Part shown: piece by piece, positions 1 to 12,095 of the stretch
Numbering within the stretch: the first letter of the stretch is position 1
Layout: the number at the start of each line of letters is the position of its first letter
Source of the DNA: Siniperca chuatsi
Taxonomy: Eukaryota; Chordata; Actinopteri; Centrarchiformes; Sinipercidae
NCBI RefSeq assembly: GCF_020085105.1
Contig: NC_058046.1
Span: 18,345,175-18,409,174, forward strand
DNA: 64,000 nucleotides
Reading direction: 5' to 3'
Notes under the pieces: generated by a model
What the model was told of the DNA's origin: nothing
Databases searched by the model: none
What the model saw: the letters and a program-made list of their open reading frames with translations, nothing else
Made by a program: the position numbers and the translations under genes

Positions 1-1601
1 CAAGAAGTATTTCAAGACAGAAAGTGAAGAAGGAAAAAAAAGAAAATCACTTGAATTATTGCACATATTTTTAATGCCAATTATGGTTTACATATGCTGA
101 AAATACAAGATTTTGTTATTTTTCACTATACACACACTGCAACATAGTTTCAGGCACAAAAGACATCAGACGAGCATTTTAGAACACAAACTCAAAAGAG
201 TATTGATTAACTAAGGGCCACCAACATGACCTCTATTCAAGGTCAGTATGTTGCCAAAATATCACATTTGACATCTAACCTAGCTTTGCCAAGCATCTGA
301 AATGTCCCATCTATCTATCAACTGCGTAGAAGGAAAAAGGTCTTTATGCAACACTTTATATCCCCTCAGCAATGAGGTCTAAAGAAAATACACATTCAGT
401 TTTACGTAAGCACCTTAGAGCAGAGTGGATAGAAAAGCACTTGCTTTGGAAGAATAGTAAAGATACGTATTCAAGTCCTGCATAGCTTAGAAGTATTAAA
501 GAAGCAGACCACACCTTCAGTAATAATTAACATTTAGCTTAATTAACCTGCCTGGTTTACACAAAGTGACAAGTATAAAAATATAAAGGACTAAAGGCAG
601 AAAAGCTGACATGGTTACTTAATGCTCCGTGCCTCCATCTTAAGGCACAAACAGGTGTGTGCAATAGTAGAAGCTGTTTACAACAGTGTACATACATCTT
701 CTTGTATTTCGTGAGCTTTTCAAAAATGATGCCAGCAGAATATTCTAGACATGATGCAGTGGAACAAGTCAAAGACGTGACGGTAATGGATAAACTGGTT
801 ATGTTTTGTATAACTTGTAATAAATAACTTGGGGCAATGTAATAACTTAGAAGTAAAATTGTTCATTAAAAAGTAAAAACTACACTCCAATCCCCAGAAA
901 ACATGGACAACTATAGATTATTTAAAAACATACTTTTCCAAAGTATTTGTAAATCGCGTTAATTATGTGTTTTGGATTCTGATTATTTCACTTCAAAATT
1001 TAAGCCACAGCCATACCACAGTTTTAATTGTTGCTTTGTAATTTTAAACATTTTTGTATGATTACAAATAAATGCAGCCCTTATTTTGTTCAAAACTTTA
1101 AAAAATCACTATAAAAAGGTACAAATGATTATAACAAAGACTACATGTTTGTATTACATTCAGTTTTGATAGTGATCTGGCTCACTGAATCTGTCAACAT
1201 CAGACACCACTCAAAAACATTTGTTGAGTAAGTAGCACATGGTCCTTGTGACCATGCACATAAATATCTGGCAATGCTATTGCATTTAAACATAACATTT
1301 TTTCCTGTGAAGAAACATGACTCTTCATAGAGAACAGTTTACAGTTTAAATCTGCTGCTGCTTTGCCCCAGACTCAAACAACAGTGAGGAAAAGGCATAC
1401 TGAGAAAGCCAGAACAGGCACACAGATGACTAAAGGTGCACAAACATTTGATGTGTAACAGCAGAGAGTATTATAAACACACTCCCACAGATGATCTGAA
1501 GGGAGCCGTGTCAAGATGTAGACTGCAGAACTGTAGACTGTTTATTGTAAATGAATATGTAAACTAAGTGAATCACCGGAGGAAAGGGGAAGGTCCTGCA
1601 G
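1..1601 (-). other. gltp: gltp 3' UTR and downstream flank
   Basis: This AT-rich stretch follows the gltp stop codon and has no coding segment I can support. A possible polyadenylation signal (AATAAA on the minus strand) is at 1541-1546, about 60 nt past the stop. Mammalian GLTP messages have longer 3' UTRs, so a more distal site nearer the left edge is also possible. Which part is transcribed cannot be decided from sequence alone. Confidence 0.5.
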
Positions 1602-4600
1602 TCACACTGTGTAATCAAGATCAGCATTCATCTTATTATACATTTCATAAACGGCATCAACAGTGGCAGAGAAGTTGATGAGGAATTTTCTGATTTTTTC
1701 CAAGCATTCCTCTTCCTTGACATCCCGACCCTTGGAGAGGGACTTCAGGAAATCTGATTTATACGGAGCAGCGAAAAGAGCTGCCTAAAAGAACAAATAC
1801 AAATGCCAAATTTATACACGACTATTCATTTTATATGATCAGTGGGACATTTCTTCACAAATAACACAGACAAAGTCATACATCTGCTCTCTTACGTACG
1901 TATCTCTCATAAAAGACTCTGCACTCACCTTGAAGAGCTGTTGCACCAACCAGCCATGATACCTTTTCAGGGCTATTTCATAGGCTTTGGTGATATTGAC
2001 TCGAATGAGATTCGGGTTGCTGTCATCCTTTTCACCGTCCACCAGGCTCTGAAGGAAGACTTGAATAAACCGTAGACCCCTGGTTAATAAAGAAGACATG
2101 CACAGTGATTATGGGTGCAGACCTTGCTCAAATCTAACGAACACACACAACCCAACAAATCTATAAAACCTGAAATGTTTAATTTCTCAAACCTTTTTAG
2201 CCACATGAGAGCCAACGTTGCTCCGACTTTGGGCCATTGTGCCCCATGCATTTCCTTCTCTGCCTCCACAATCTGCTGGAGTGTCTTGAACCGTCCTGGG
2301 TTGGTATCATAAACTGCCTTGATTTTCTATTAGGTATAACAGTACATCTTACTGTATTATAACGTTAATGAGAAAAGTGAGAGTAGAGTGACATATTTAA
2401 CTCATACTTACTGTGATGTTACCAGATATGTCAGCCTTTATGGGTGCAAAAATAGTAGATCCAAGGCAGTCTGAGGAGGAATATTCACACAGAGTATGAC
2501 TGAGAATTTACACATATGACATGTAAACAGAAACTATTTAGCCTACATGAGAATATCATTCTTTAGAGCTTCTCGTGGGGACCACCAACTTCTATCAACT
2601 AACACAGAAGTTCAAAAGGTAACTGTGGAAACCAGACTTGATTGCAGGTCTGTATACATGGCTTTTTGTTGGATATTATCAGAAATTGTTTCAATTGCTT
2701 TTATAAATTTACAATCTTGACAAACTTTTTTTTAAAGCGCCACTGACTGACTATAGCTTGTCAATGTAATTGTCATGTATAAATGAACTATTATATGCAG
2801 AAAACTTCATTTCAAAAATAATCACTATTAAATTACTACCTTGACATTTCCAGCCTCACAAACTCTTTGGTAGTTTGGTCTAGTAAAAAATCTTGTTGCA
2901 CCACACGCAAGTCAAAATCCCAGACATCTAAAATGTCAGGGTTAATTAAAGGGACAATATGTATAAAATGATGCATTCAAAGTTTTTCAAATTGATGAAA
3001 TTCTGCAGTTATTAAATGGCGTCCTGGATCCTGCATTATGCATGATATAGCTTTAGTTAAGTGCTGGACCAATCAGATAGGAAAATACTGTATATGTAAT
3101 ATTGCCATACATTGTGTAAACAACATTTCACCTACATTTTAACCAACACAAGGCAAACTTTAAAGAGTAACTTGACACCAGGATGAAAAGCTGTGTTTTG
3201 CTGGCCTCTCTGGTTGAAAATTTCAGGCCTGTTTCATCACTGATGGCTGTGGTTAGTGTTGGTCAGAAATGTGCTCTGTTGTACTTGTAACCACACCCAA
3301 CAGTGATGTCACAGGATCCTGGCGTACACCTGTACATCACTGCAGCGAGGTGAGAAGTTAAACTCCTGGAGTTCAGCAAAAACAAGACTTTCAGGGGGTG
3401 TTATGTGGAATACTGGGAACAAACACTATTGTGGCCTACAATAACACAATGCTGGAAGGTAAAACAAATCCACCTGGATTAGGCCTCCAGCATCTGCTGT
3501 TTTCACAGACATCATTGCAGTATTATCATTACATGTCCATTAATTAGACTACTAGAGGACTATTTGGTGATGGGATAGTGAACAATGAGACATCCACACG
3601 CAGCTGCTGGTTGACCCACTGACACAACAGACAGCTTTCAGCTCCTGAGCTGTTAGAGGAAGCTACTCATGACAAAGTCCGCTCCATTGTGCTGATATGA
3701 TGCATCGCCACAACACTGATGGCAACATATCTTGTTTTGGAGAAATCCTCATCCTCTTGTATAGCTCTCTCTATATTTTACAATTCTCTTTACAAGATTG
3801 CTGTGACAAATACACAGTGCCTCTGAAAACAATAGGCAATTAAACAACTCTCTGAAAAGTGAATGTAGAATCTATCTAACAAAAACACTGAAATAAAACT
3901 AAGTCCTTGAATATTTTGTATTAACAAACAGCGTCATTTGTTTAGTTCTTGGCTCGTTAAGCATACACAGGTGTTAATTATTCTGGCTAATTAGACCTCT
4001 TCTCAGGTTGAAGTTGGACAGGGTCACATTGGGAGTTTACTGAGTTCACTTAACTACTTCAAAAGATTCATAAAAATACCTGCTAAAACAGGTGCAAACC
4101 TAACAGGAGAGTCAGGAAGTACCGTTCACACAGTCCTGAAGAAGAGGTCTAATTAGGTAAAATAATTTAAAACACTTGTGTGAATTTACTATGAGAGTGT
4201 GCAGGACTTTAATAGCTTGTAGGAAATTTGGCCAAGAAATTTCTAGGTCAGGAAAAACAATGGTGACAAGGAGGAAAGAGCTTAATATTGACATCAGACT
4301 TGGTTCCTCTCAAGGGTTTCACATGGCAAATTCAATAAGAGAACCTTTGGCATATTAATACAGAATGAAGTCAGCACAAAGATGCCCTGGTGCACCATGC
4401 CGCTGGTGAATGGGCAAGGGGAACTCAACACCGTACTAATCAATTTTCACAACTTAAAATCCAGGCCAGTGGATTAAATTATGCATGTTAAAGGATTGTG
4501 GACAGCTTGATGGAGAGAAACACGATCCAAAAAAGATTATCATTTGAAAAGAGTGAGATTGTTTCATTAGGCTTGATAGAAGAGTTGTGACAGATTTCCC

Positions 4601-5103
4601 TCGCAACATGTTTTGTGTTTATTAATCAAAGTTGGACAAATCCCACATGAAAAATGTATGATGGAGGAAAAAGGTCCATTGCAGGGGACTTCTGTCAGAT
4701 AAAACCCTGCATTTATGTGCATGTTCAATTTAACACTCAGTAGGCTTAAATTATACAGCACTATCAATCTACATGCTTAAAGCTAATCAATATCACTTAG
4801 TCAGTGCCTTCAATCTGGCCTATACTGTAACTGTACATCTCTGATAATTCAACCATTATAATAAGCTGTATAGAGCTGTCTCTTTTCTCTGCAGCCACTA
4901 ACATCTGAGAATTCGTTTTTCACATTTATTTCCACATAATTTGATATCCAGGAATGTCAGTGGTACCTACATACTTTGTCACACTGTGAAGTCCACTTAC
5001 CAAAGAACGGTGGAAGGTATGACACAGCCTCCAGAAACGGTCTTGTTTCCACCTGTCTGTCAGCTGGCAGCTGTCTGAACTGGTGCTCCATTAACAGAGC
5101 CAT
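1602..5103 (-). CDS. gltp: Glycolipid transfer protein (GLTP), 5 coding exons, complete
   Basis: This is a cytosolic protein that moves glycosphingolipids between membranes. The coding exons, in transcript order, are 5001-5103, 2412-2470, 2193-2326, 1929-2079 and 1602-1784. All boundaries are GT-AG and the phases join to 209 codons, the length of human GLTP. The sugar-headgroup site known from the family is intact: Asp48, Asn52, Lys55, Trp96 (in LALMWLKR) and His140 (in YHGW). The protein starts MALLMEHQFRQLPADRQ and ends DLDYTV, close to the mammalian protein. An in-frame ATG 54 bases upstream would add 18 residues, but the family start is MALL, so 5103 was chosen. An acceptor-like TTTCAG just 5' of this exon suggests an upstream non-coding exon. 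The gene is head-to-head with tchp. Intron 1 (about 2.5 kb) contains no gene I recognise. Confidence 0.96.
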
Positions 5104-5193
5104 CTCTTGTAGTCCGGACACACTCTTACCTCTGAAATAATGGCAACAGGCTGTCAACCCTCTACTGCAGATTTACTGTGACACCTGAAGAAG

Positions 5194-5235
5194 CTCTCTC
5201 TCTCTGTGTGTGTGTGTGTGTGTGTATGTGTGTGT
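5194..5235. repeat. (TC)n-(TG)n microsatellite
   Basis: A short run of TC units passes into TG units with one TA interruption. It lies about 90 bp upstream of the gltp start codon on the gltp 5' side. It is a simple repeat with no coding content. Confidence 0.9.
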
Positions 5236-5919
5236 ACCATACCCCACCCCGAGAGAACCAACACACACAAGTCACCTACGTTGAACCCAGGTGGTAGAAT
5301 ATATCCAGCCGGCGGCTCCTGTGATCGACTTGTTACTGATATATCCGGGTCATCGCCACCTGTCGGGTAAAAGGGCCGATAAACAGCGCTTGGACAGAAG
5401 TGCAGAACAGACACAAGAACGGCAGCTGATGTGCACAAATCAGCTGACACTAGTCCTCCTCTGCTTTAATCACATTATGCTGCTTTACTGCCAACTAATG
5501 GAGTTTTGTGGAACATCTCAATATGTACAGTTAGATTGGTGGTAGCCTATAATCAGACTGAATTGCCATTTCGTTCCGCTTCATTATTTAATTGATTTAT
5601 CAAATATTAATAATTTAATTTATTTTATCCCTGACCAAATGTAGGCGATGATTAAAAGGTCTGGAACCAGATTATATAGGTCTATTAGTGGTCTCATGTT
5701 GTGTAATTCTTAACAACAACACACAAAGAAATACTACTACTACTCCTCATAATAATAATAATAATAATAATATAATTATTAGTATAATATTTTGGTTAAT
5801 AATAATATTAATAAGTAATATTACCACCGTTTATATTTTCTGCATTTAAAGAGCTGAGAGAGAAATCAGTGGATCACAAATAAAAGACCAGATACATTAT
5901 AAATACTCATTATTGGTAC

Positions 5920-6416
5920 TGTATATGGAGTGGTGGAAGAAGTACTCAGATCTTTTATTTAAGTAAAGTAGTAGTGTAAAAATACTCTGCTACAAGTAAA
6001 AGTCATGCATTGAAAATCTTATTTAAGTAAACGTACATAAGTATTAGCATCAAACTATACTTAAAGTAACCAAAAGTAAAAGTAGCCTACTCATTATGCG
6101 GAAGAGCCCATTTCAGAATAATATATATGATATCACTAGATTATTGATGCATTAATGTGTTCATCACTTTAATGTTGCAGCTGGTAAAGGTTTATAACTT
6201 GTAATTTATTAGTTGAGTTTGTATCGATATTCTGAATCTGGAAAGTAACTAGTAACGAAAGTTATCAAATAAATGTAGTGAAGTAAAAAGTACAGTATTG
6301 GATTCCAAAATGTGGTGGAGTAGAAGTATAAAGTGGCATACTCAAGTAAAGTACAAGTACCTCAAAATTGTATAGTAGCCTACTTAATTAGCCTACATTC
6401 CACCATTGTGTATATG
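5920..6416. mobile_element. Non-autonomous hAT-type element with 8-bp target duplication
   Basis: The element body is 5928-6408 (481 bp). It is flanked by a perfect 8-bp direct repeat, TGTATATG, at 5920-5927 and 6409-6416. The ends are inverted: GAGTGGTGGAA at the left and the complement of CAATGGTGGAA at the right. The interior is rich in AAGTAAAAGTA-like motifs and has no transposase reading frame. An 8-bp duplication with CAGTGGTGGAA-type ends is the signature of hAT elements. A relative with the same ends is at 59735-60219. It sits a few hundred bases upstream of the first tchp exon. Confidence 0.85.
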
Positions 6417-6640
6417 GATATCATTACTGCTATATTTTCCTCTAGACGAGTACCTTTTGCTTTAATGTCACGGAAATAAAAGCTATATAAGCCATTGAAC
6501 ACGTTATTTATCATAATAGAGAATAGGATTTATGATGCTCCGTAAAATGAAACAAAACTTTTTTGTACACCGATTTTTGAAAGAAATACGCTTCGCGTTT
6601 TCACCCAGTAAGTAATTTTGACCTTTTACTTCATCCCGTA

Positions 6641-6770
6641 GCGTGGGAGTAACTAGGAAGTGTTTCGGTAACTAAGGAGGACTGGAGGGTTGAATACAGT
6701 GTAGAAATACAAAACGTCGACTAATTTTAACAAATATCAAGAGAAGGCAATCCATTTTACCACCGAAAGG
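6641..6770 (+). promoter_or_regulatory. tchp: Probable tchp promoter and non-coding first exon
   Basis: A strong splice donor, AAGG|GTAAGT, lies at 6770/6771 with no usable start codon before it. The start ATG of tchp lies just past acceptor-like sites at 7098 (CTGCAG) and 7123 (ATTCAG). A non-coding first exon ending at 6770 explains this. The 5' boundary is a guess, since no TATA box or initiator decides it. Confidence 0.5.
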
Positions 6771-7127
6771 GTAAGTACGTATTATTTATCGAGCAATAAA
6801 GGTCCTTAACTGCGGTAGTATGAAGTGTAGCTAACATTAACGCTTTGTTCATATTGTTTTGATTTCCCTCTCTTTATTGCCCTTAAATAATAAACGCTAC
6901 ATGGCCAGCAACACATATAATATTACCAAAGACATAAAGGTAACTGGATTATTTCTGTTTTTGTGTGAATGAGTGGCCTTTAGCGTCGACTTAACACACA
7001 CAAATAGTGTTTGGTATAGACAGTTAAGTTGGCCAGGTAACTAATCAATTATAAAACAAGCAACGTTAGTTAGGATTAGGTTGAGGTAATTACTGCAGAT
7101 GATGTCTGTTAATTATAATTCAGGTCT

Positions 7128-10100
7128 ATGGCTCTACCGACCTTCTCGGCCCATGTGCCCAGTCGGTCCCGGGTGCTGGCCGGACAGCTGGCCCGGCAGC
7201 GGGAGCAGGAGGCCCGGTGGCGGCAGCAGTGGGAGCGGCATGCTCAGTACTTTAGAGAGCAGAATGTCTGCAGCCAGAGACAGGCGGTTTGGAGCTCCCG
7301 TCACTCCTACCAGCAGAGGTAACTTCATCCACCATAGCTGGACTGACTCGGTTACCACATGACTTCACCAACAACTTGAGGAACTTCCATCTTCATGTTC
7401 ATAATTAATATAATTGGTAGGGGGCTTCTACACTATTTTTGTACCGTTTCTCTTTCACTGCCCTTCCTTAGATGGCTCAGTAAGTAATCATCCTTTATAT
7501 ACAAGGTCTCTGTATTACAATTTTAAAAGAGGCAGTGATTCACAAAGTAATGCTCCCAATAAATTATAACATATTCAGCCAACACTTCAGGCTCTCAAGG
7601 GGTCTTTGTTTAGAGCAAAAAAAATCAGTCTGTTAAATTTTTCCCTCATGCCAAACAAATCACAAAAAGGGCGACTTTCAGGTTTTTTGCCATACACAAA
7701 TACTTATACAGTATACAGTATGTGGTGAGAGACACTAAATACATATAATCAGCAAAAAATTATATATTTTTAGAAATACAGTTCATGCTCAGTTCATAAG
7801 GTATGGTTTCTCAGCCTTTTAGGTATATCAATAGGGCTGCCCAATACAGCCAGTCTCTTGCTGTTACGTCTACTAACAAGAAAGAGAAAACATTCATAAG
7901 TATCGACAAAATGTACACTACATTCATTGATTATCTTCCCACTAATTCATATCTTAAATGCAGTAATAATAATAATCATAATACAGTTAATTATATACTG
8001 AAAGTAATAATAATACTAATAAACTTTATTAGCATTTTTCAAAACACAGTTACAAAGTGCTTTACAAAACAAAATAGTGTGCAAGTCACTGCCTCTTTTT
8101 CAGCATTTAGTTGCTTGTTGATTATACTGTAGGTGTGCAGAATATCAGTGTATCTTCTCTTAAATCTATGTATTGTCCATAAATGTGCGGTGATATAATG
8201 TGTGTGAAAAACGAAAAGACACCATGAAAGCATAAGCTTGTAGTACTTTGTCTCTAGTGCGTTTTCTGTTTTTCAGTTTTTTTCAGTTTCATCAGAAGAC
8301 AAATAGCAGACAAAGATGCCACAGAAAGACAACCCATGATTTTTTTCCCCACTGTTTTGTCAGTATGTCAGCATATCATAAACAGAGACTGGAAGAGGAA
8401 AAGAAGGCCAGCCTAGAGCAGCGCAAGAATCGACTCAGGGCCATGCTTCAAGAGGAGCAAGACCGGCTGGAGGCAGAGCTCAGGGAAGTGGTCCCTGACA
8501 GGAGCACATTGGCAAGTCAGCTGGTGCAAAAAACTGACGAGCTTCGTACAGCGAAGGAGGAAAGAAGAAAAAAGGTTGTTGTATTGTATCGATCTACTGT
8601 ATATCATTTTTGTATATAATGTTTGTTTCTGTGAGTAGCAGGAAAGGGAACTGCAGCTAAATCTCGTTTTGCACCCCTGTGTTGTACAATGTTAAATAAA
8701 TCAACCTTGTAATTAGTCGGATATTTCCCTTCCAGTACGGCATCATGGTGCTCTACTGTCAGTGGTCAGTGTATAACATTTATTGTTTCTCTTTTTTTAT
8801 CCCTAGCTTGCACAAGAGCTGCTGAGGGAACACTGGAAGAAAAACAACCCAGAGTTGCGAGAGGTAACTAAGTTTAAACTGTTAATGCAAAAGTGACAAG
8901 TTGCCAAACCTGTTACCTCAAAGTGACTGCTGATGAAGTGATAAATGGCCTCCGGAATCTTGTGACCATCCTGTGCGTCTGAAGAGCTATGCAAGTAGAG
9001 AAAACTGACACTTTTTGTCCAGACATCCACTTGATCTGGAAACTAATAGGGCTTGTGATGTGGATATTCCATGACTTTCTGTTAACCTGAGTCCAGTGTT
9101 GACTTAAGAGAATAAAATATTCTGGTATCCCTTCCGCTAAGGGTCAAGTATCTCTGTCTCGTCTATGTCACTACTCGCTCTTTTAATCTGTCCGCAGGTC
9201 GAGTCGGCATTACATAAAGATCATGTTGTCAGCCAATGGCAGGAGCAGATATCTAAGAGGAAACAGGTATTCATCACAGCTGTCAGACAAAACAGTTCAG
9301 TTTTCTGATCATTCAAGTGTTTTAATAACCATCTAAGGATAATAAGTGTTTTTGACCTGTAGTCCTGGTCCTTGTTGTGAGTTTGTGTACAATACTCAAT
9401 TTTATTCAAACCAAATTGTGGGGAAATTGCCCTCCAGTACTTTAAAGTATCACCTCCGTTAAGCCAGGGATGACACATTGGACCCACAAGTTGTTAAACT
9501 TTGTCATTATCCTTTTACGTGACTAATTATTTATGTAACAAATTAATTTTTAATTAAACGGTGTTCATGTCATCTGTGAGCACAGTATCGAGTCTGAAAT
9601 CTACTCAGGTCAATCCCTTCAGCATAGTACATAATTGAGAAAGTTTAGACACCTACTGTAAGTGACCCATCTCTCTAAACATGTAGCAAGAAGTGGCTGA
9701 ACAGGAGGAGAAGAGACGCTTTGAAAATGAGTATGAGAGGACCCGAAAAGAGGCTCTGGAGAGAATGAAGCAAGCGGAGGAGAAAAAGAACACAGAGGAG
9801 CGGAAGAGAGTGGAAGAACTTCGCAAACAGATGGAAGAACTGAAGCTGAGGGAAGAGGAGGTATTTAGAACTCCCGACAAAGTATTTCTACTTTGAAAAA
9901 TGATATTGCGGATGTGTTTTTTAAAGCATTTTTTCTCTCAGGCAACTCGTCTAAAGAAGGAGCAAGAGGCTCTGCTGGTCAAGCAATGGGAGCTGGAGAA
10001 GATAGAGGAGGAAAGGAGAGAGGTGGAGGAAAGGCGAAAAAAGTCTGAGATGGGGTAAGGGAAGCTCTTTCTGCAGATAACTGATTACATGAGAGAAGAT

Positions 10101-11392
10101 AATTCACTCTGGTGAGGCATTGGGTTCACTGGATACATATGTTCCACCAGGCATTTCTTGATCCGTCAATATCGTGCTCAGCTGAAGAGGAGAGCCCAGC
10201 AAGTGCAGGAGGAACTGGTTAGTCTACTTCACCTTTTTTTGATACAGTATAGTTTTCTGCATGTGATCCAACTTGCCTGTTGGTAACACCTTACTTGAAT
10301 TCCTGTGTGCCCACCAGGAGGCCGACCGTAAGATCCTGGCAGCCTTGCTGGAAGGACAGCAGGAGGACAGGAGGATGGAGACTGCACGAAGGGAAAGGGC
10401 CATCGCTGACGCTGCCTGGATGAAACGTGTGATTGAAGAGCAGCTTCAGTTGGAGCGGGAGAGGGAGGCTGAGTTTGACATCCTACACAGGTGAGCACCA
10501 AGATTCAGTAAACTCTGACCCTGCAGGAAGGGACTCCTGCTACTCCTCAAATACAAACCATTGTATCTCATTCATTTTAGAGAGGAAGCTCAACACGTGT
10601 GGGAGAAACGCGAAGCGCAGTGGGAGAAGGAGAGGAAAGCCAGAGAACGACTCATGCAAGAGGTGAATTGGTTCCAAATCAAAATTAAACTTTATTTGAG
10701 TGTAATTCAAAAGATATGACTACTAAACAACAGCGCTCCTTTCTTCTTGGAAAGGTGCTTGCTGGGAGACAACAGCAACTGGAGCTGAAGGTGCAGAAGA
10801 ACCGCGAGGCTCAGGAGGAGTCCCTGAGGAGACGAGAAGAGCTGATCCAGGAGCTGGAGATGGAGAGGGAGATCAGACGACGGGAGATGGTGCAAGAAGA
10901 GGGCCGTAGGACAGCACGGATGCAAGAGATAAATGCTCAGGTTAGCACATATTGCAGTGGTGTGTGTTTTAATAGCCCTTTTTTGCCACATGCCAAAGTT
11001 ACTCATTGAGAATTTAAAGAAACCCAGTTCGAGTCTCTAACAATGATGCCACAATAGCAGCTTACTTCTGTACATTTGAGACCTAAAGTTGTTTGTGTGT
11101 GTATACTGCAGGTGGAGCAGCAGCGCCAAGAGCGGTGGGAGGAGCAATGCAGGACAGAGCAGGAGGAGGAGGAGGACAGGGAGGCTCTTCGAATCCAGGA
11201 GGAAGAGCTGAGGCTGGAAATGCAGAGGATGGCCAAGAAAGGGCACCAGGAAAAGGTAAAAGATTAAAGTCAAGCTGCAGGAAACTGTACCTAAATGTTC
11301 ATATTCCAAGTTCCAACAGCTCTTTAATGTTAAAATATGCTTGAAACGGTCTCTTTCAGATTCACAGCAGACCTCGAACAGCCTGGACATGA
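7128..11392 (+). CDS. tchp: Trichoplein keratin filament-binding protein (TCHP), 12 coding exons
   Basis: Trichoplein is a coiled-coil protein of centrioles, desmosomes and keratin filaments; at the mother centriole it activates Aurora A and restrains primary-cilium assembly. Exons: 7128-7318, 8364-8574, 8807-8863, 9198-9266, 9687-9860, 9942-10054, 10151-10217, 10318-10490, 10581-10662, 10755-10940, 11112-11255, 11360-11392. Phases join to 499 codons plus stop; the human protein is 498. The start MALPT and the block [11 protein letters not shown] near residues 20-30 match the family. Nearly all the rest is Glu/Lys/Arg-rich heptad helix (the trichohyalin/plectin-like domain), for example [17 protein letters not shown] and [11 protein letters not shown]. 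The last exon encodes only ten residues, rich in Arg and Pro ([10 protein letters not shown]). The donor at 8575 (AAG|GTTGTT) is weak but phase and homology require it. It is tail-to-tail with git2. Confidence 0.95.
7960..8110. repeat. Degraded fish retroelement 3'-tail-like repeat in tchp intron
   Basis: The stretch reads as AATAATACTAATAAACTTTATT followed by CATTTTTCAAAACACAG and AGTGCTTTAC. This matches a motif I know as recurrent in fish genomes at 3' ends of non-LTR elements (TTTAT...GCACTTTTCAAA...AAGTGCTTTAC). It lies in the first coding intron of tchp and encodes nothing. The family was not determined. Confidence 0.4.
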
Positions 11393-11456
11393 GCAATCTG
11401 CAGGACTGAAATCAAAACAGAATTGTGAGATGTATATTTTCTACATGCAATTAGCT

Positions 11457-11833
11457 TTAAAGGATAGTTTCACATTGTTTCAAGTGTGTCTTAAAACAAC
11501 ACGCACGTCTATATGTAAAGTGTAACATTTAGTGGTCACTGCAGTTGATCCCTTCCTGACATGATTGCAATGTAATAGATGGGAATTAAAATGCACCGTC
11601 CTTGTTCCATGTAACAATGTATTCTAAAGTTCAGCCAAAGCTAATATGTGGCATCAGCTGTCTTTTTTTTTTTTTTGTGCGCAAAATTGTCTATTTTGTT
11701 TTCTCTGATAGTGTTTTCTTGCAATGGAGGGACAGTAACAAAAAGAGAATTTCTTACTAAAAAGAGAAAAGTAGATACCCACTCGATTTGAATAACTCAG
11801 ACTCCTGAAGCCACCTCTGAAACTATCCTTTAA
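11457..11833. mobile_element. TTAA-flanked MITE (piggyBac-like) in the tchp 3' UTR
   Basis: The body is 11461-11829 (369 bp). It is bounded on both sides by TTAA (11457-11460 and 11830-11833) and begins and ends with a perfect 12-bp inverted repeat, AGGATAGTTTCA/TGAAACTATCCT. TTAA duplication is the hallmark of piggyBac insertions. There is no transposase frame, so it would be a non-autonomous copy. It lies after the tchp stop (11392) and before the polyadenylation signals at 11982-12001, so it is probably transcribed in the 3' UTR. Confidence 0.65.
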
Positions 11834-11981
11834 TGTCTTTAAAGACTGAAGCATTCATGTAGATTATATTGTGCCATCTTTGTTAATAATTTAATGCTGG
11901 TTGTTTGCATATGTAGAAAATAATTGATTTTTGCACTTGTAGAGCTGTATATTTTCTATCTTGAACTTGTAGACTGTTTTT

Positions 11982-12001
11982 AATAAAACTATCCCAATAA
12001 A
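11982..12001 (+). other. tchp: tchp polyadenylation signals
   Basis: Two AATAAA hexamers (11982-11987 and 11996-12001) follow the tchp stop by about 600 bases. They would end the plus-strand transcript near 12,015. The converging git2 transcript has candidate signals only about 100 bp beyond. Confidence 0.7.
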
Positions 12002-12095
12002 AATCGATTCAGTATTTTGTGTTAAGGCAATGAAAAGTGAAACATGATAAATACAAAATCTGGCAAACCACAAAAGGCTATAATTATAAATTAAG

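Larger units (their letters stand above)
5104..6640. other. gltp-tchp divergent intergenic region
   Basis: About 1.5 kb separates the gltp start from the tchp first exon, and regulatory DNA for both genes must lie here. It contains a TC/TG microsatellite at 5194-5235, an AAT-rich run near 5750-5772 and a complete small hAT-type element (5920-6416, listed separately). No TATA box or CpG island was convincing. I see no third gene. Confidence 0.6.

Noticed and set aside
5154-5450. 98-codon minus-strand frame upstream of gltp containing a His-Thr run
   Set aside because: The His-Thr run is the translated TG microsatellite; this is gltp 5' flank.
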